Of a DNA stretch of 64,000 nt, positions 46,276 to 56,780 are shown piece by piece. The notes under the pieces are model-generated. The model ran no database searches. It was not told where the DNA came from and worked only from the letters and a program-made list of their open reading frames with translations. Numbering within the stretch: the first letter of the stretch is position 1; each line of letters begins with the position of its first letter. The DNA is from Molanna angustata (lineage: Eukaryota > Arthropoda > Insecta > Trichoptera > Molannidae), in NCBI GenBank assembly GCA_963576475.1, contig OY754973.1, positions 12,071,253-12,135,252 of the forward strand, in the 5' to 3' direction. Position numbers and translations under genes: made by a program.

Positions 46276-46480
46276 TAATAGGTATTTTAAATCAAACAAA
46301 TGATTTCGTCTACATATATATTTTTTCCTGAATCCAGGACGACCGTTTCAGCTTATTAGGCCCTTATCAACTGGTTGGACCAGTTGATAATGCCTAATAA
46401 GCTGAAACGGTCGTCCTGGATTCAGAAAAAAAATATATATGCAGACCAAATCTTTTGTTTGATTTAAAATAACTATTATT
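46276..46480. repeat. ~205-bp near-perfect palindrome carrying GAAACGGTC in both arms
   Basis: Arms of about 100 bp meet at TTGG (centre about 46377). Left arm blocks TATTTTAAATCAAACAAA, CTGAATCCAGGACGACCGTT, TCAGCTTATTAGGC and TTATCAACTGGT all have exact or near-exact complements on the right, with a few mismatches and one or two indels. GAAACGGTC reads forward at 46404 and reverse at 46349. A foldback this long and clean is either a young inversion duplication or a dedicated foldback element. Confidence 0.85.
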
Positions 46481-46689
46481 ATGGAATTCAACATCGTCAG
46501 TATTGACAAAATTAAAAAAAAAAAAAAAATAAATAAATAAATAAAATAAAATAAAATATCCTTATTAGGATGAAAGTAAACACATGATAAAAATACAAAT
46601 TCTTCTAAGAAGTGTAATTTTGTGTACATGTAGGAATGTAAATGAAGAATTTTTTCATTTTTTGTGTGTTAAAGTTAGCCACTTCACCT

Positions 46690-46765
46690 CAATAAATTGT
46701 AATATTGAACAAGACCCTAATCAACTGGTTATGGGCCTTGTAAGCCGAAACGGTCGTCGGATGGC
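46690..46765 (+). repeat. Single arm related to the neighbouring palindromes
   Basis: CCCTAATCAACTGGTTATGG, GCCTTGTAAGCCGAAACGGT and CGTCGGATGGC resemble the right arms at 46379-46420 and 46965-46990. GAAACGGTC lies at 46747. Confidence 0.6.
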
Positions 46766-46865
46766 AAATAAATTCGTTGTGGAATATTATGTTTTCATAT
46801 TTTTTAAATTCTCAATACTGACAGTGTTTAATGTGTAGAACTACATGATGCTAGGTGTTTTTTTA

Positions 46866-47000
46866 ATCAAACAAAATTGATTATGGTTCCACATAATCAA
46901 TTTTGTTTGGTTTTTTGCTTATAAAAGGATGACCGTTTCGGCTGACCGGACCATTTTATAAGAGCCTAGTCAGCCGGAACTGTCATCCTATCATAAGAAG
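46866..47000. repeat. Two adjacent hairpins, the second related to the 46276 palindrome
   Basis: First, AATCAAACAAAATTGATTAT pairs with ATAATCAATTTTGTTTGGTT (about 46866-46915). Second, ATAAAAGGATGACCGTTTCG with GCTGACCGG pairs imperfectly with AGTCAGCCGGAACTGTCATC (about 46919-46992). The second shares the GGATGACCGTTTCGGCT word with the larger palindrome. Confidence 0.75.
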
Positions 47001-48428
47001 AATATACCATAATCATTTTTGTATGACTAAAAAATACCTAGTATATGTGTTCATATTTATGATAAAAAAAATATAATATTATAACTAAAAATACAAATTG
47101 AGTCCGCAATAACGGTTTAATTTTATTTTCTTTCTAATGTTTTAAATTTTGTATTATAATTGTACAACCCATGGAACAAGGTATTAGCGGTTGATATTAA
47201 TATTATGTTTTTAATCGTGTTATCATTAAAATTTGAAACTGTACCCTTGTCCGCCTAATGTTAGTGGTGGGAAGTTTAAAACGAAATTGGGACTGAAAAA
47301 AAACAAGGATACGAGGACGTCGTGAAAAGGTGGACAGTAAAATATTTTAAATGGTAATTATGAATTTTGCGTCAAACAATATTATTAATCAAGCCCTTAA
47401 AAAGATTATTCAAAGAGGGTGGTTCTTGTAATAACAAAACCTACACCAATTTCACCCGTTATATTATGGGGGGGGACTTTTCAAAAGGATACAAAAAATT
47501 CTTTGAATTTTTCTTAATGAATTGTAGAAAAAAAGACTTTGAAAAATTTATATATTTTTTGCCTTATTCAGTGACGTATTTTTTGCAAATTATTTCAAGT
47601 GTATCGACAATTAAAACAACACCTTTTATTTCTTCGACTGTATTTCATAAGAAAAGTATTTAACCATCAGATCTGACCAAATGTAAGCATGCAAACGTAA
47701 ATCCTACTTTTTGGAGACCTGTAATAAAATTTTTGAAAAAACAAATGTAAAGATTAATTTAATCAAAATAACGATTCAAGTTTGCAACATGAAACATATC
47801 TCTTTTTAATTTTTGTGCATTGATTAAAATAATAAAAAATGATTGAAATATAAAAATCAAAACGTTATTCATGAATTGTATGACTTTAATAAACTAAATG
47901 ATTATATAGACTAAAAACACAAAATAACTTATTCTTAAATTTTCTGAATTTATTTTATTCGATGTCACCATGGTTTGAAAATGTCGTCATGGTTTAATCT
48001 AATCAATTATATGTTTTATTTTATCATGTGTGTGAGTGATATATTTTACTAGGTACCTATATTTTATTATTCTTATGGATGAATGTTATTCCCCTGATAG
48101 TTTTGTCTATCTGTAGACGGGAATTCAGCAGGGTTGGCGAAGTTGGCCACTTGTAAACATCACCCGAGTAATAATGCGTTTTTTGTTTATTTATTATTTT
48201 TTCTTATGTTTTTTTTTCATTTATTTTCCTTTTTTTTCCAGTTTCGATATAATTATATATTATCTTTTTTGTATTATTATGTATCTAAATATATATTTTG
48301 TGATCGTCCAAAGCATAGCTGAAAACCAGCTGCACTGTGGGTCTCCACGGGTGTACAGCTGAGCAATAGTCTATTTGTTGTAAAACAGTGCAAAAGATGT
48401 ATAATTGTTTGTTATTTTTTTTTTTTTT
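47001..48428. other. No recognised feature
   Basis: AT-rich, with a G run near 47468. The 98-codon frame at 47367-47663 has no recognised motif; an AT-rich chance frame is likeliest. T-rich tracts follow at 48190-48240. Confidence 0.4.
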
Positions 48429-48446
48429 TTTATTTATTTATTTTTT

Positions 48447-48537
<91 letters not shown>

Positions 48538-48574
48538 TTCATTTATTCATTTATTCATTTATTCATTTATTCAT

Positions 48575-48610
<36 letters not shown>
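48429..48610. repeat. (ATTT)n microsatellite grown from a SINE1 tail
   Basis: Almost pure ATTT from about 48452 to 48609, with an ATTC-interrupted middle (about 48539-48575). It is joined directly to the 3' end of the minus-strand SINE1 that follows. Open frames through it translate to FIYL repeats and are artefacts. Confidence 0.95.
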
Positions 48611-48823
48611 TATTGCTTCTCGGGCAACTAACAGGTACTATGTCAAATATTAATTTTACACGCACCCAATAACAAGTTCCCACATTCTGGAGACTTACGA
48701 TATTAATCGTCTCACAGATCCAGACTGAAAAGACAATTAAAAACTGTGTCTCCACCGGGAATCGAAGCCGAGACCTTTGGCTCAGCAGTTAGATATCTAA
48801 CCAACTGAGCCACAAAGGCCGAC
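48611..48823 (-). mobile_element. SINE1, full length, minus strand
   Basis: The plus strand shows the complement of every SINE1 block: TTGCTTCTCGGGCAACTAAC, CACGCACCCAATAACAAGTT, CATTCTGGAGACTTACGATA, TTAATCGTCTCACAGATCCA, GACTGAAAAGACAATTAAAA, CTGTGTCTCCACCGGGAATC and CAACTGAGCCACAAAGGCC. Both polymerase III boxes are recognisable. Confidence 0.93.
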
Positions 48824-49564
48824 AAATTATTATTTATTATGCAACAACTAAATTATTATTTATTTATTTATGTGCGCTAAGAAACACAATCCCATTCAAT
48901 CATTATAAAAATTCGTTATTTTTCTTCTGTGTTTTTTAAATGTTTCATCAAAATGAGTCCATACATTGAGTGAACCAAGACAAAGAAACTCTTACAAGTG
49001 GATGAAAACAGAAATCAAAGAAATTGTTCGCTTTAAACTTTCAAACAAGCATAAATTCTCACTGTAAATTATTTGCATGTGCTGCTTAAGAAGAATAAGT
49101 TTCTTTGGAAATAAGTGTTTTCCAATTCATTACAAAGTCACGGGCAGAAGAAAAACTCTTTGATATAATGTAACTTGAAGCCCTTTAAGGGAATCGTTTG
49201 TGTTCAAATACAGCGACTTTTAAAGTCATGCATTTCAACGCACGCTTGTTTCACTGACATTTTTTTCAACAATGGGATATTGAAATATAAATCAAAGCAC
49301 GAGAGAAAGGCATTTTTTTTAAATTCTGATTTAAGCGATTGAGATATCATTATCAATATATGTTTTCGTTAATTTAACACATTTTTATAAACTGTTAACA
49401 ACAAAATCATTTTTATTTGCAATACAGGGAATCAGACATGCTGATCAGATTGTATAAAACGCGTGGCAGGGAGTGATTGAATGCAGTGTGCCCAGGAAAA
49501 GAATGGATTGAAAAAGAGGTGTCAGGCGTATTTTTGACTCTTTTATTTTTACTCAGACTGATTT
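48824..49564. other. No recognised feature
   Basis: AT-rich, non-coding. Confidence 0.45.
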
Positions 49565-49625
49565 TTATTTGGACCTTTGGTTCAGCAGTCAGACACCTAA
49601 CCAAACGAGCCACGATGGCCGACAA
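49565..49625 (-). mobile_element. SINE1 head fragment
   Basis: GGACCTTTGGTTCAGCAGTC, AGACACCTAACCAAACGAGC and CACGATGGCCGAC are the complement of the first ~55 bp of SINE1; the rest is absent. Confidence 0.8.
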
Positions 49626-50229
49626 TTTTATTTAAACCAACATAAAAATACAGTTAAAAGAATAGATTTATTGCTGTTTTTGTATGTCATAAAATATTGA
49701 CCATCGAATTTTACATCTGGTTTGAATTTCTGTTTGAAATCACCTTTGGCATCTATGTAACATTGATTATTTCTTTTTGGGTTTTTATATAGGAATGTGT
49801 AACAATATGTATAAGAAGACAGACATATTTTTTAACAATTCAAAGTTGTCGAGCCGTTGTAAAGATAACAACAGTTAAAATAAAAGTTGTTTATTTCTGA
49901 ACGGGCACCGGCACCGTATCATTTTGTCTCTGAAAAATGGGTACATACCAAAGTTTAGAAAAGTCGATTTCGGCAACATTCGAGTTTCAATCTGGAAAAG
50001 TTTCAGGCTCTGTATCAAATTGTCCAAGTTATCCCCGGTCCTGTTATTATTTTGTCACCTGTTTTGAATGCCAAGTATTTTTACCAAGAGAGGAGAACTT
50101 CGCGAGTATTATGACGTGATTGAAAATAACTACTTCGTTGGAAAAGTTTGATGGGAGTGGACTTACTGTGCCAGTTGTCTTCTTAATTTTCTCTGTCCCG
50201 TAGTTCTTCATTCTTCTCGTCACTGGTTG
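49626..50229. other. No recognised feature
   Basis: The 60-codon frame at 49937-50119 has no recognised motif. Confidence 0.4.
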
Positions 50230-50765
50230 AACATATGATTCAACTTAATTGTCTTTAATCGAATCAGCAAATACTTTAAAAACTCCAATACATTAGAACA
50301 ATTATATTGCTCTCTTGTCAGAGGTCAACTTGAGTACGCATCAACTATATGGAATCCCCAGTACAAGTTTTATATTCACTCGTTGGATCAAATTCAGAAT
50401 AAATTCATCAAATATTCAAACTACCGTTGCAACAATACTAACCAACCTAATATACTTCTTTGACCACGCAATGCACAATTTCAGACATTATGTTCCTTCA
50501 TAGCATACTGAATGTACCTAAACATAGAATGCCATGGAATTCTTACCAATTTTATATTTAATACATCTAGGTACTTGCCGGACAAGACATACGTCACTTT
50601 TTTTCTCCGTGTAAAACAAATGCTTCCAAAAACGCTCCGATTAACAGAATGATAAACTTATTCAACTTTTGTGAAAAAAAAATGCCGACTTAGACATATT
50701 TATAGATTCACATAAGTCATTCAAAAACAAACTTATATCTTTTATCGTGACATTAAAACAATAAA
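50230..50765 (+). mobile_element. C-terminal part of a jockey-like LINE reverse transcriptase (pseudogene)
   Basis: The forward frame reads RISKYFKNSNTLEQLYCSLV, RGQLEYASTIWNPQYKFYIH and SLDQIQNKFIKYSNYR, a stop, then in scattered frames TRYLPDKTYVTFF, NAPINRMINLFNF and DLDIFIDSHKSFKNKLISFI. The phrases YCSLVRG-LEYAS-IWNP and IQNKFIKY align with YYTMVRPILEYASPIW and IQRLFIKYLN of the intact element at 56781. The polymerase core is gone and stops are present. Confidence 0.85.
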
Positions 50766-50869
50766 CATCTAGGCACTTATTAATTTTATTTTTCTCAACC
50801 ACCCTCAGCAATATATTTTATTTGTCTTCTCAACTTATGAATCTGTCAATATATGTTCGTCTATCATGT

Positions 50870-50980
50870 ACACTCACACATGCACACCCACTCTCACACA
50901 CACGCACACACATTCACACCCACCCACCCACACACTCACTCTTTCTATATCTCTCTTTCACACACATATACATATTGTTA
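50870..50980. repeat. CA-rich microsatellite
   Basis: Imperfect CACACA/CACCCA tract with CTCTCT interruptions. Confidence 0.85.
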
Positions 50981-51534
50981 CTCTCTCTGATGCGCGCACC
51001 CATAATTCACACTTTTTTATTGTCTTCGTTTGATATTAGGTATAGTAAGTAAGAGGTAAATATATTTATTTGTGATTTTTCTTATTTTCTTTTAATAATA
51101 AAATATATATGTATGTGCGAATGCCGCGAAAGTATTTAAAAGTTTTATGTTATTATGTGCACGGCGCGAAAGTAGTTTGAAAATGATATATGTGCACAAC
51201 ACAAGTTGAGTATGGAGACTGAATAAGGCGAGATTATTGTTGCCACGTTCAAGGTATAGATGTAGGTATGATAGAGGTTTAAGTATGTCAGGAAGATGAG
51301 GACAGGTACAAATGCGAAGTATCTGTCATTTGTTCCAACAGATACAAAATAATCAACCTTTTTGTACATTACTTTGTCGCTACAAAGATCGGTTGAATAA
51401 GTACATAATAATATGTAGAAGTGCATAAGCAATGTAATGGCTAGGATTCAAATTCTGCCATAACTCAAGTAGGAATTATGTTCATTTTTTTTTAAATAAT
51501 GAAATGTATTTAAATGTAGGTCAAAATTTTGTTT
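50981..51534. other. No recognised feature
   Basis: AT-rich. A GCGCGAAAGTA / GCCGCGAAAGTA word pair occurs at 51122 and 51163. Confidence 0.4.
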
Positions 51535-52030
51535 TGTATAACTAGTTGCATGTGATACATGAGATCCAACTGTCGATGGCGATAGCATGTAAAGTTGAAG
51601 AATACAAATCAAACTATAAACCCAAATCCCAATATATTCCAAATTATTGAATATTTTAAAATATTTTGTGATTTATTCAAAACATGTATGTCAAGATAGG
51701 ATAATGTGGAGGTCAGTCCTATTTTATTCAGCCAGAATATGTAAACAGCTTGATGGTATGTATCGGGATTAAGTAGGTATCGAACTATTGAGAGTAATTC
51801 TTAATTATTCTGCCATACAAATTATTTCTTTAAGATGTACAATGTACCTTTGTATTTTTTATAAAAAAATAAATTATAAAGTTATGTATTTCGGTGTTTT
51901 AAGATGTGCAAATAATATAAATAGGAAGAAATAGGCTGTTAAACACATAGATTTGTCATTAATGTGTTGAACTGCATTTTTTTCTTAATAAAAATGTTTG
52001 AGAAACTCTGTAACTTTTTCATATATATAA
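51535..52030 (+). mobile_element. Family A element, 5' half
   Basis: ACTAGTTGCATGTGATACAT, ATCCAACTGTCGATGGCGAT, AAGTTGAAGAATACAAATCA, CAAGATAGGATAATGTGGAG, AACAGCTTGATGGTATGTAT, a GCCATACAAATT block and GTTTGAGAAACTCTG. It fades after about 52030 and lacks the 3' hairpin. Confidence 0.8.
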
Positions 52031-54059
52031 CATTACTATTTTTTTAAGTTGCAACCCACTGGTGTAAATAAGATATTTTGACGAAAAATAGTTAAATACA
52101 AAAAACTCTCGAGAATGCATTGGAAGGGTAGTACATATATGTTAAGTATGCTCTAAGTAAGGGATCACTTCATTTAGCGTTCACGTGTATTAAAACAAGA
52201 ATTATGTGTAGGTTTGTTATAAATATACAAAAAAAACTTGGGAATAATACTCTTCAAGACGACTAGTGGTTATATACACGATGTGCCTTGCACGAAACGC
52301 TGATTATCAAATAAATAAAATAGAACTATTACCAAGTATTTTTTGTATATTTATAACATATCTATGTACATACAATGGAGTTCTATCAAGAATTGTCGAT
52401 CGACAAACTAAACTTAACAAGAATTATTCACAAAATATTTTTTTGACACCACGTTATTTGATATATGTATGAAATTTGAATTTTGAAATCTAAATATCTG
52501 GACTCTTGGATAACCAAATTTGATCAAATATATATTGGGGTCTATCGCCCTAGACAAGATTTCTGTAAAATTTGGTGATCGTAGGGGAAAAAGTTCGTGT
52601 TTATAATGTTCCGCAAGTTTTTTTTTTCACTACAATTTTTATATGGATATTTCAGTATTAAAGGAATGGGGACTTGCATCACGGGCCCTTACTAACGTGG
52701 GCCTATCATTAAGATGAGATTATGATCGAGTACTAATTTATACATTTTAAGATTAAAAAAACGTATAAAGATCGTGTTATGATTAGCTAAGATACCAAAT
52801 CGTATATACTAGGGTATCAAAATCAAGTATCTTTTCAAAAATCTGTTGGGCTTTTTATAAAATAACGACCACATCTCCACAAAACGAAATAAACCCAATT
52901 ATTTATTCGAATACTTCCGAAGTGAAATAAAATGTAAGCTGTAATTGAAGAGACGAAGATAAACATCGCATTAACATAAAGAAAATGGCGAAAGTAAAGC
53001 AAATCATCCCTATCGAGTTCCACTACATTATATTATTTCAGTGTTTTCAAAAGGTAATTATGACGCAAGAAGCGATTCTGGTAGCAAAAAGCACGAGTTA
53101 GGAAACTTTTGGAATGTAATTAGAGTTTCTTCCCGTAGCAGATTACCGTCTTTTTCACCACTGCCAGGGTGGGTTTTCCTTGGAAGGTACAGTGTTGGTG
53201 GCAAATTATTAGGTATGAAGGCGACTTCAATTATCTGTAAATCTTTTGTTTGGGACTAATTCGGAAACGGGACATGACAAAAATATCATTATTTTAAAGC
53301 GAAAAATACACAGGGATCATATTTTTGGACGCATATTATTATTAATTGTATCTTAAAGAAACATCAGAAAATTTTAAAAAGTAGACCCATCAGGACTCTG
53401 ATGCTGTTTGGACACTGAAAGTCCTAGAGGAATCCTATGGACAGCCACCAGAACAAATGCGTACATCCTGAATAAGTTTAGGATTAAGGGTCGTCTTTCA
53501 ACACTGAAAGTCACCCACCGCTTACCCGGGTATCTCAGGCGCGTTAGCACCTCTTTACCCGCACTTACTTGCAATTTTTTTTTACGCAGGCGGGCTCGGA
53601 GTTTACCGGATTTCAACAATGTACTACAGACATATTCTTTATTTTTTTAGGCACATAGCCACGAGAGAATCAGATTGCTTTGAAAAGCTTATTGTGATGG
53701 GCAGCGTAGAAAGATTGAGTGATCTGGTTATCTCTTTTTTGGGGTCACCAGTGATTGGTGCTCTACTTTCTGCCCAGAAGAACAATTTTTCATGGAGGTG
53801 GGCCACATAAAGAGCAAGTGATTACAGCCGCCATTCTTAGTCGACACAGAAATAAAAACAGAGAAAGCTCTTAATGAAATATTCGAAGTAATGATAAAGA
53901 AAACGCAGTTGACAAATATCGACTTATTTTTTTACATATTGTAAGCTCCCACACACCCTCAGACAAACCGAAAATATATCTTCGTTCAGAAAAAACTCAA
54001 ACCGCACCTTTTTTGCAAATCTTACCAGAACCAAAATGATACAACGTAATCAATTTTCA
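52031..54059. other. No gene recognised; one more balanced block at 53040-53820
   Basis: Three overlapping open frames of 60-81 codons occur on both strands at 53040-53810, in composition closer to coding DNA than the surroundings. I recognise no domain, and frames on opposite strands overlap, so none is called. If a host exon exists in this window, this block or 26.9 kb is where I would look. Confidence 0.35.
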
Positions 54060-54115
54060 TTGCTCATGAGGTGAGATATTCACGATAACGGCACTATATA
54101 AATAATCTAAATATA
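54060..54115 (+). mobile_element. Family I retroelement tail, copy 3
   Basis: TTGCTCATGAGGTGAGATAT, TCACGATAACGGCACTATAT and AAATAATC match 8612-8655. Confidence 0.5.
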
Positions 54116-54470
54116 ATTGATAGATTTAATAATTCTAAATAATTCTTAAATGGAAACCTTGGGAAAACAAAAGAGTAGTATATCGACTACTTAAAAGATG
54201 GGCAGTTTATAGTTACATTCGCGGAAAAGAAGTGGTCCAGGGACGACCAGGATAGAGAAGAGTGACAAAAATTGAAGGCAGCTTACATACAGCAGTGGAT
54301 AGCTGGAGCCAAACTATATAACCTTAAATCCAAATTATCGAATAATATACAAAGTGTGGGGTTCGTCCTTTTTTCCATCAATTAAATTGCACTTCCAATT
54401 TTTAAATGGTATATTATTATATAATAAAGCTTTAATTTATTACTTCTTCTAAAGAAATAAATTATATTTA
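54116..54470. other. Unassigned, with a decayed family A fragment near 54310-54380
   Basis: CCAAACTATATAACCTTAAA, CCAAATTATCGAATAAT and GGGGTTCGTCCTTTTTTCC resemble the 5' third of family A. Confidence 0.35.
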
Positions 54471-54473
54471 CCC

Positions 54474-54520
54474 ATTGAAAATGGTCACTGGATGACCGAA
54501 ACTAGTCAGTGTCTTTAAAT
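54474..54520 (+). repeat. Small hairpin motif with GAAAC-TA-GTC
   Basis: CACTGGATGACCGAAACTAG with TCAGTG: CACT pairs with AGTG around GGATGACCGAAACTAGTC. GAAACTAGTC lies at 54498-54507. It resembles a minimal hammerhead core, with CTGGATGA where CTGANGA would be expected and almost no second stem. Confidence 0.4.
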
Positions 54521-54799
54521 TAGTAGAACTGAAAACTTTGGTTTTATTTTACCATTCCAAATTTATTTATTATTTGTCAAAATATTATATTATCTACCGC
54601 AATACAAATAATATTAAAGAGGGTTATTATGAATCATATGATGGAAATTGTATACCTTTTAAAATTGTGATTTATATGTAAAATTTGTATCGATTTTTTT
54701 AATAAACATAAAAAAAAAAATTAACTATAAAATTAATATAAGTAGTTGACTTAAAAAAAATATTATGATTATTAATATGTATGGCGTGCGATATTCAAA
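54521..54799. other. No recognised feature
   Basis: AT-rich spacer. Confidence 0.5.
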
Positions 54800-54965
54800 T
54801 CGCACCAAGATTGTTTTTTTTTAATATAGCGTATCTTGAACTTTTAGCCGATAAGGGAGGCGATTTGCACGTAAACCAACGAAGCAAAAGGACACAAATT
54901 TGCGCTCTGCGCAACCGGAAGCTCGTTCAAGATGTTTGGCGAAAATTATACTAAGAATGTATACC
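54800..54965 (+). repeat. Interspersed repeat family G, copy 3
   Basis: GCCGATAAGGGAGGCGATTT, GCACGTAAACCAACGAAGCA and AATTTGCGCTCTGCGCAACC, then GTTCAAGATGTTTGGCG, in the order seen at 36620-36710. Confidence 0.7.
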
Positions 54966-55008
54966 TCTATTTAATACATTAGCCGTTCATATTGAAAGAG
55001 ATGAGCAT

Positions 55009-55044
55009 CACGTATACATGACATACCGATGTCATGTATACGTG
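55009..55044. repeat. Perfect hairpin, 16-bp arms and 4-nt loop
   Basis: CACGTATACATGACAT and its exact complement are separated by ACCG. Confidence 0.9.
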
Positions 55045-55518
55045 TCACCGATAGACACACAACTTTAGACCTATGTAGGTACATAATAATATCTTTGTAG
55101 ATTTATACTTGATTGATACAAAAATTGTATGAATAACACCCCCATACATTTTTCTTCACGACATCTGTCGATAAATAAGTTGAATAATACATATTGTAAA
55201 ATACCGTCATTTTTTTCAATTAATTTTTGGCGTTCCACCCGATATCGAGTGATATAGCCACTAATCTTTAGCAAGACAAACATTGCGGTAGGCTTAGATT
55301 ATATATGATACAGATACCTAGTCAGTGCAATGAATGTATGCCAACTAAAATTACGCTGAAACAGACGAATTTCACTCGCCCGGCGGTATACGTACACCTA
55401 CCGATACGCACACCTACATAATACGTAGACAAATCGATCTACCGCCTCACACACACATGTAAAAAAAACTTGGCATACATTTGAATTCGAAATTTGTACT
55501 ACACGCGGTTTCTGTACA
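55045..55518. other. No recognised feature
   Basis: Mixed composition, non-coding; possible unique host sequence. Confidence 0.4.
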
Positions 55519-56503
55519 CTAGTTGCATGTAACACATGAGATCCAACTGTCGATAGCGATAGTATGTATAGTTGAAGAATATGTACCAAACTATAAACCC
55601 ATAAATACAAATTATTTATTATTTTATGATATTTAGTTTTCTATACAACACATGTACCTAGGAAGTCAAGATAGGATAGTATGGAGGTCAGTCTTTTTTT
55701 CCCACCCGGAATATGAAAACAGCATGATGGTATATGTATATTGTATGTTTAGAGATGAAGTATCAAACTATTAAGTCTTCTTTGATATTGTGTATAGGTG
55801 ACTACCATACAAATTGTATGAAGCATGTTTTAGAAATTATTAAAAAAAATTTGAGATGTACTGCTACAATGTTTATATTTTTTATATAAAATTAAAATAT
55901 CTAGTTGGGGTGTTTCGGCTTTTTTCGATATTTAAAAAAAAAATGGAAATATAGGCAGTTAAACTCATAAATTTATCATAAAAAAAATACTTTTCTTAAT
56001 AAAAAATGTTTGAGAAACCCTGGAATTTTTTTGAAAAAACTAATTTGAGATTTTGTATTTGTCTATGTTTATACCAATTTTCAGCGTTCTAGCTTTTATG
56101 GTTTCTGAGATATAGGGAAAAATAAAATAAAAATTCAAAAGTTGATAACCCCTGACTGAAACAAAAATTCAAAATTCCAAGTATAAAAGTTTTGTAGGCC
56201 TGTAACTGTTTATATATTCTGAAATTTTAGGCTCTGTAAATTGAGCGAATCAAAAGTTATAAGGGGGGGCGGACACACACACACACACAGACATACACAC
56301 ACACAGACACACACACACACAGACACACACACACACACAGACACACGAAATGTTCTACTCCGAATTATGAGTTAATCCGTGTATGGAACATATATGCTGC
56401 GAAGCCTCTAAGTTGGTGTTTTTTGACTTCAAAGTTGGAAAAGCCGTGAAAAAAGTAGACCTCTCCATACAATTCTCGCGTATTCTGGCTTGATACATTG
56501 TCG
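55519..56503 (+). mobile_element. Family A element, 5' part up to the LINE insertion
   Basis: 5' end CTAGTTGCATGTAACACATG, ATCCAACTGTCGATAGCGAT, then all family blocks in order: TCAAGATAGGATAGTATGGA, ACTACCATACAAATTGTATG, TAGTTGGGGTGTTTCGGC, GTTGATAACCCCTGACTGAA, a G run, a CA-type microsatellite at 56271-56345, and TCTAAGTTGGTGTTTTTTGA. It stops at TTGTCGATAT where the LINE tail begins. The remaining ~45 bp lie at 60886-60932. Confidence 0.85.
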
Positions 56504-56531
56504 ATATTTATTTATTTATTTATTTATTTAT
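56504..56531 (-). repeat. LINE (TAAA)n tail
   Basis: TTTATTTATTTATTTATTTA on the plus strand, directly after the family A sequence; the retrotransposon 3' tail on the minus strand. Confidence 0.85.
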
Positions 56532-56780
56532 GTTAAAGTTGGACAAAAAACAGCGTTAAGACATAGTATAATACAATAATAACATCAAGTATTAAGGCCT
56601 ATTACATTTTGTCGTTATGATTGACATAAAATAATACAAGTTTACAAAAAATAAAAAAATAAAATATGATCATAGGTTGGTATGTAGGTAAGAGCAACAT
56701 TTCAAGTTAACAATGATTTAAAACATAATATTGAACTAAAAGGAAAAAAGAAAAAAGAGAATAAATGCCGTCAAGGTTTC

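Noticed and set aside
47367..47663. 98-codon plus frame as a gene
   Set aside because: No recognised motif; Phe/Lys-rich product typical of chance frames in AT-rich DNA.
48388..48672. 94-aa forward frame made of FIYL repeats
   Set aside because: Translation of an ATTT microsatellite; all frames stay open by composition.
53374..53810. Overlapping frames of 60-81 codons on both strands as exons
   Set aside because: Frames on opposite strands overlap and none shows a domain or consistent splice signals; kept only as a region to inspect.
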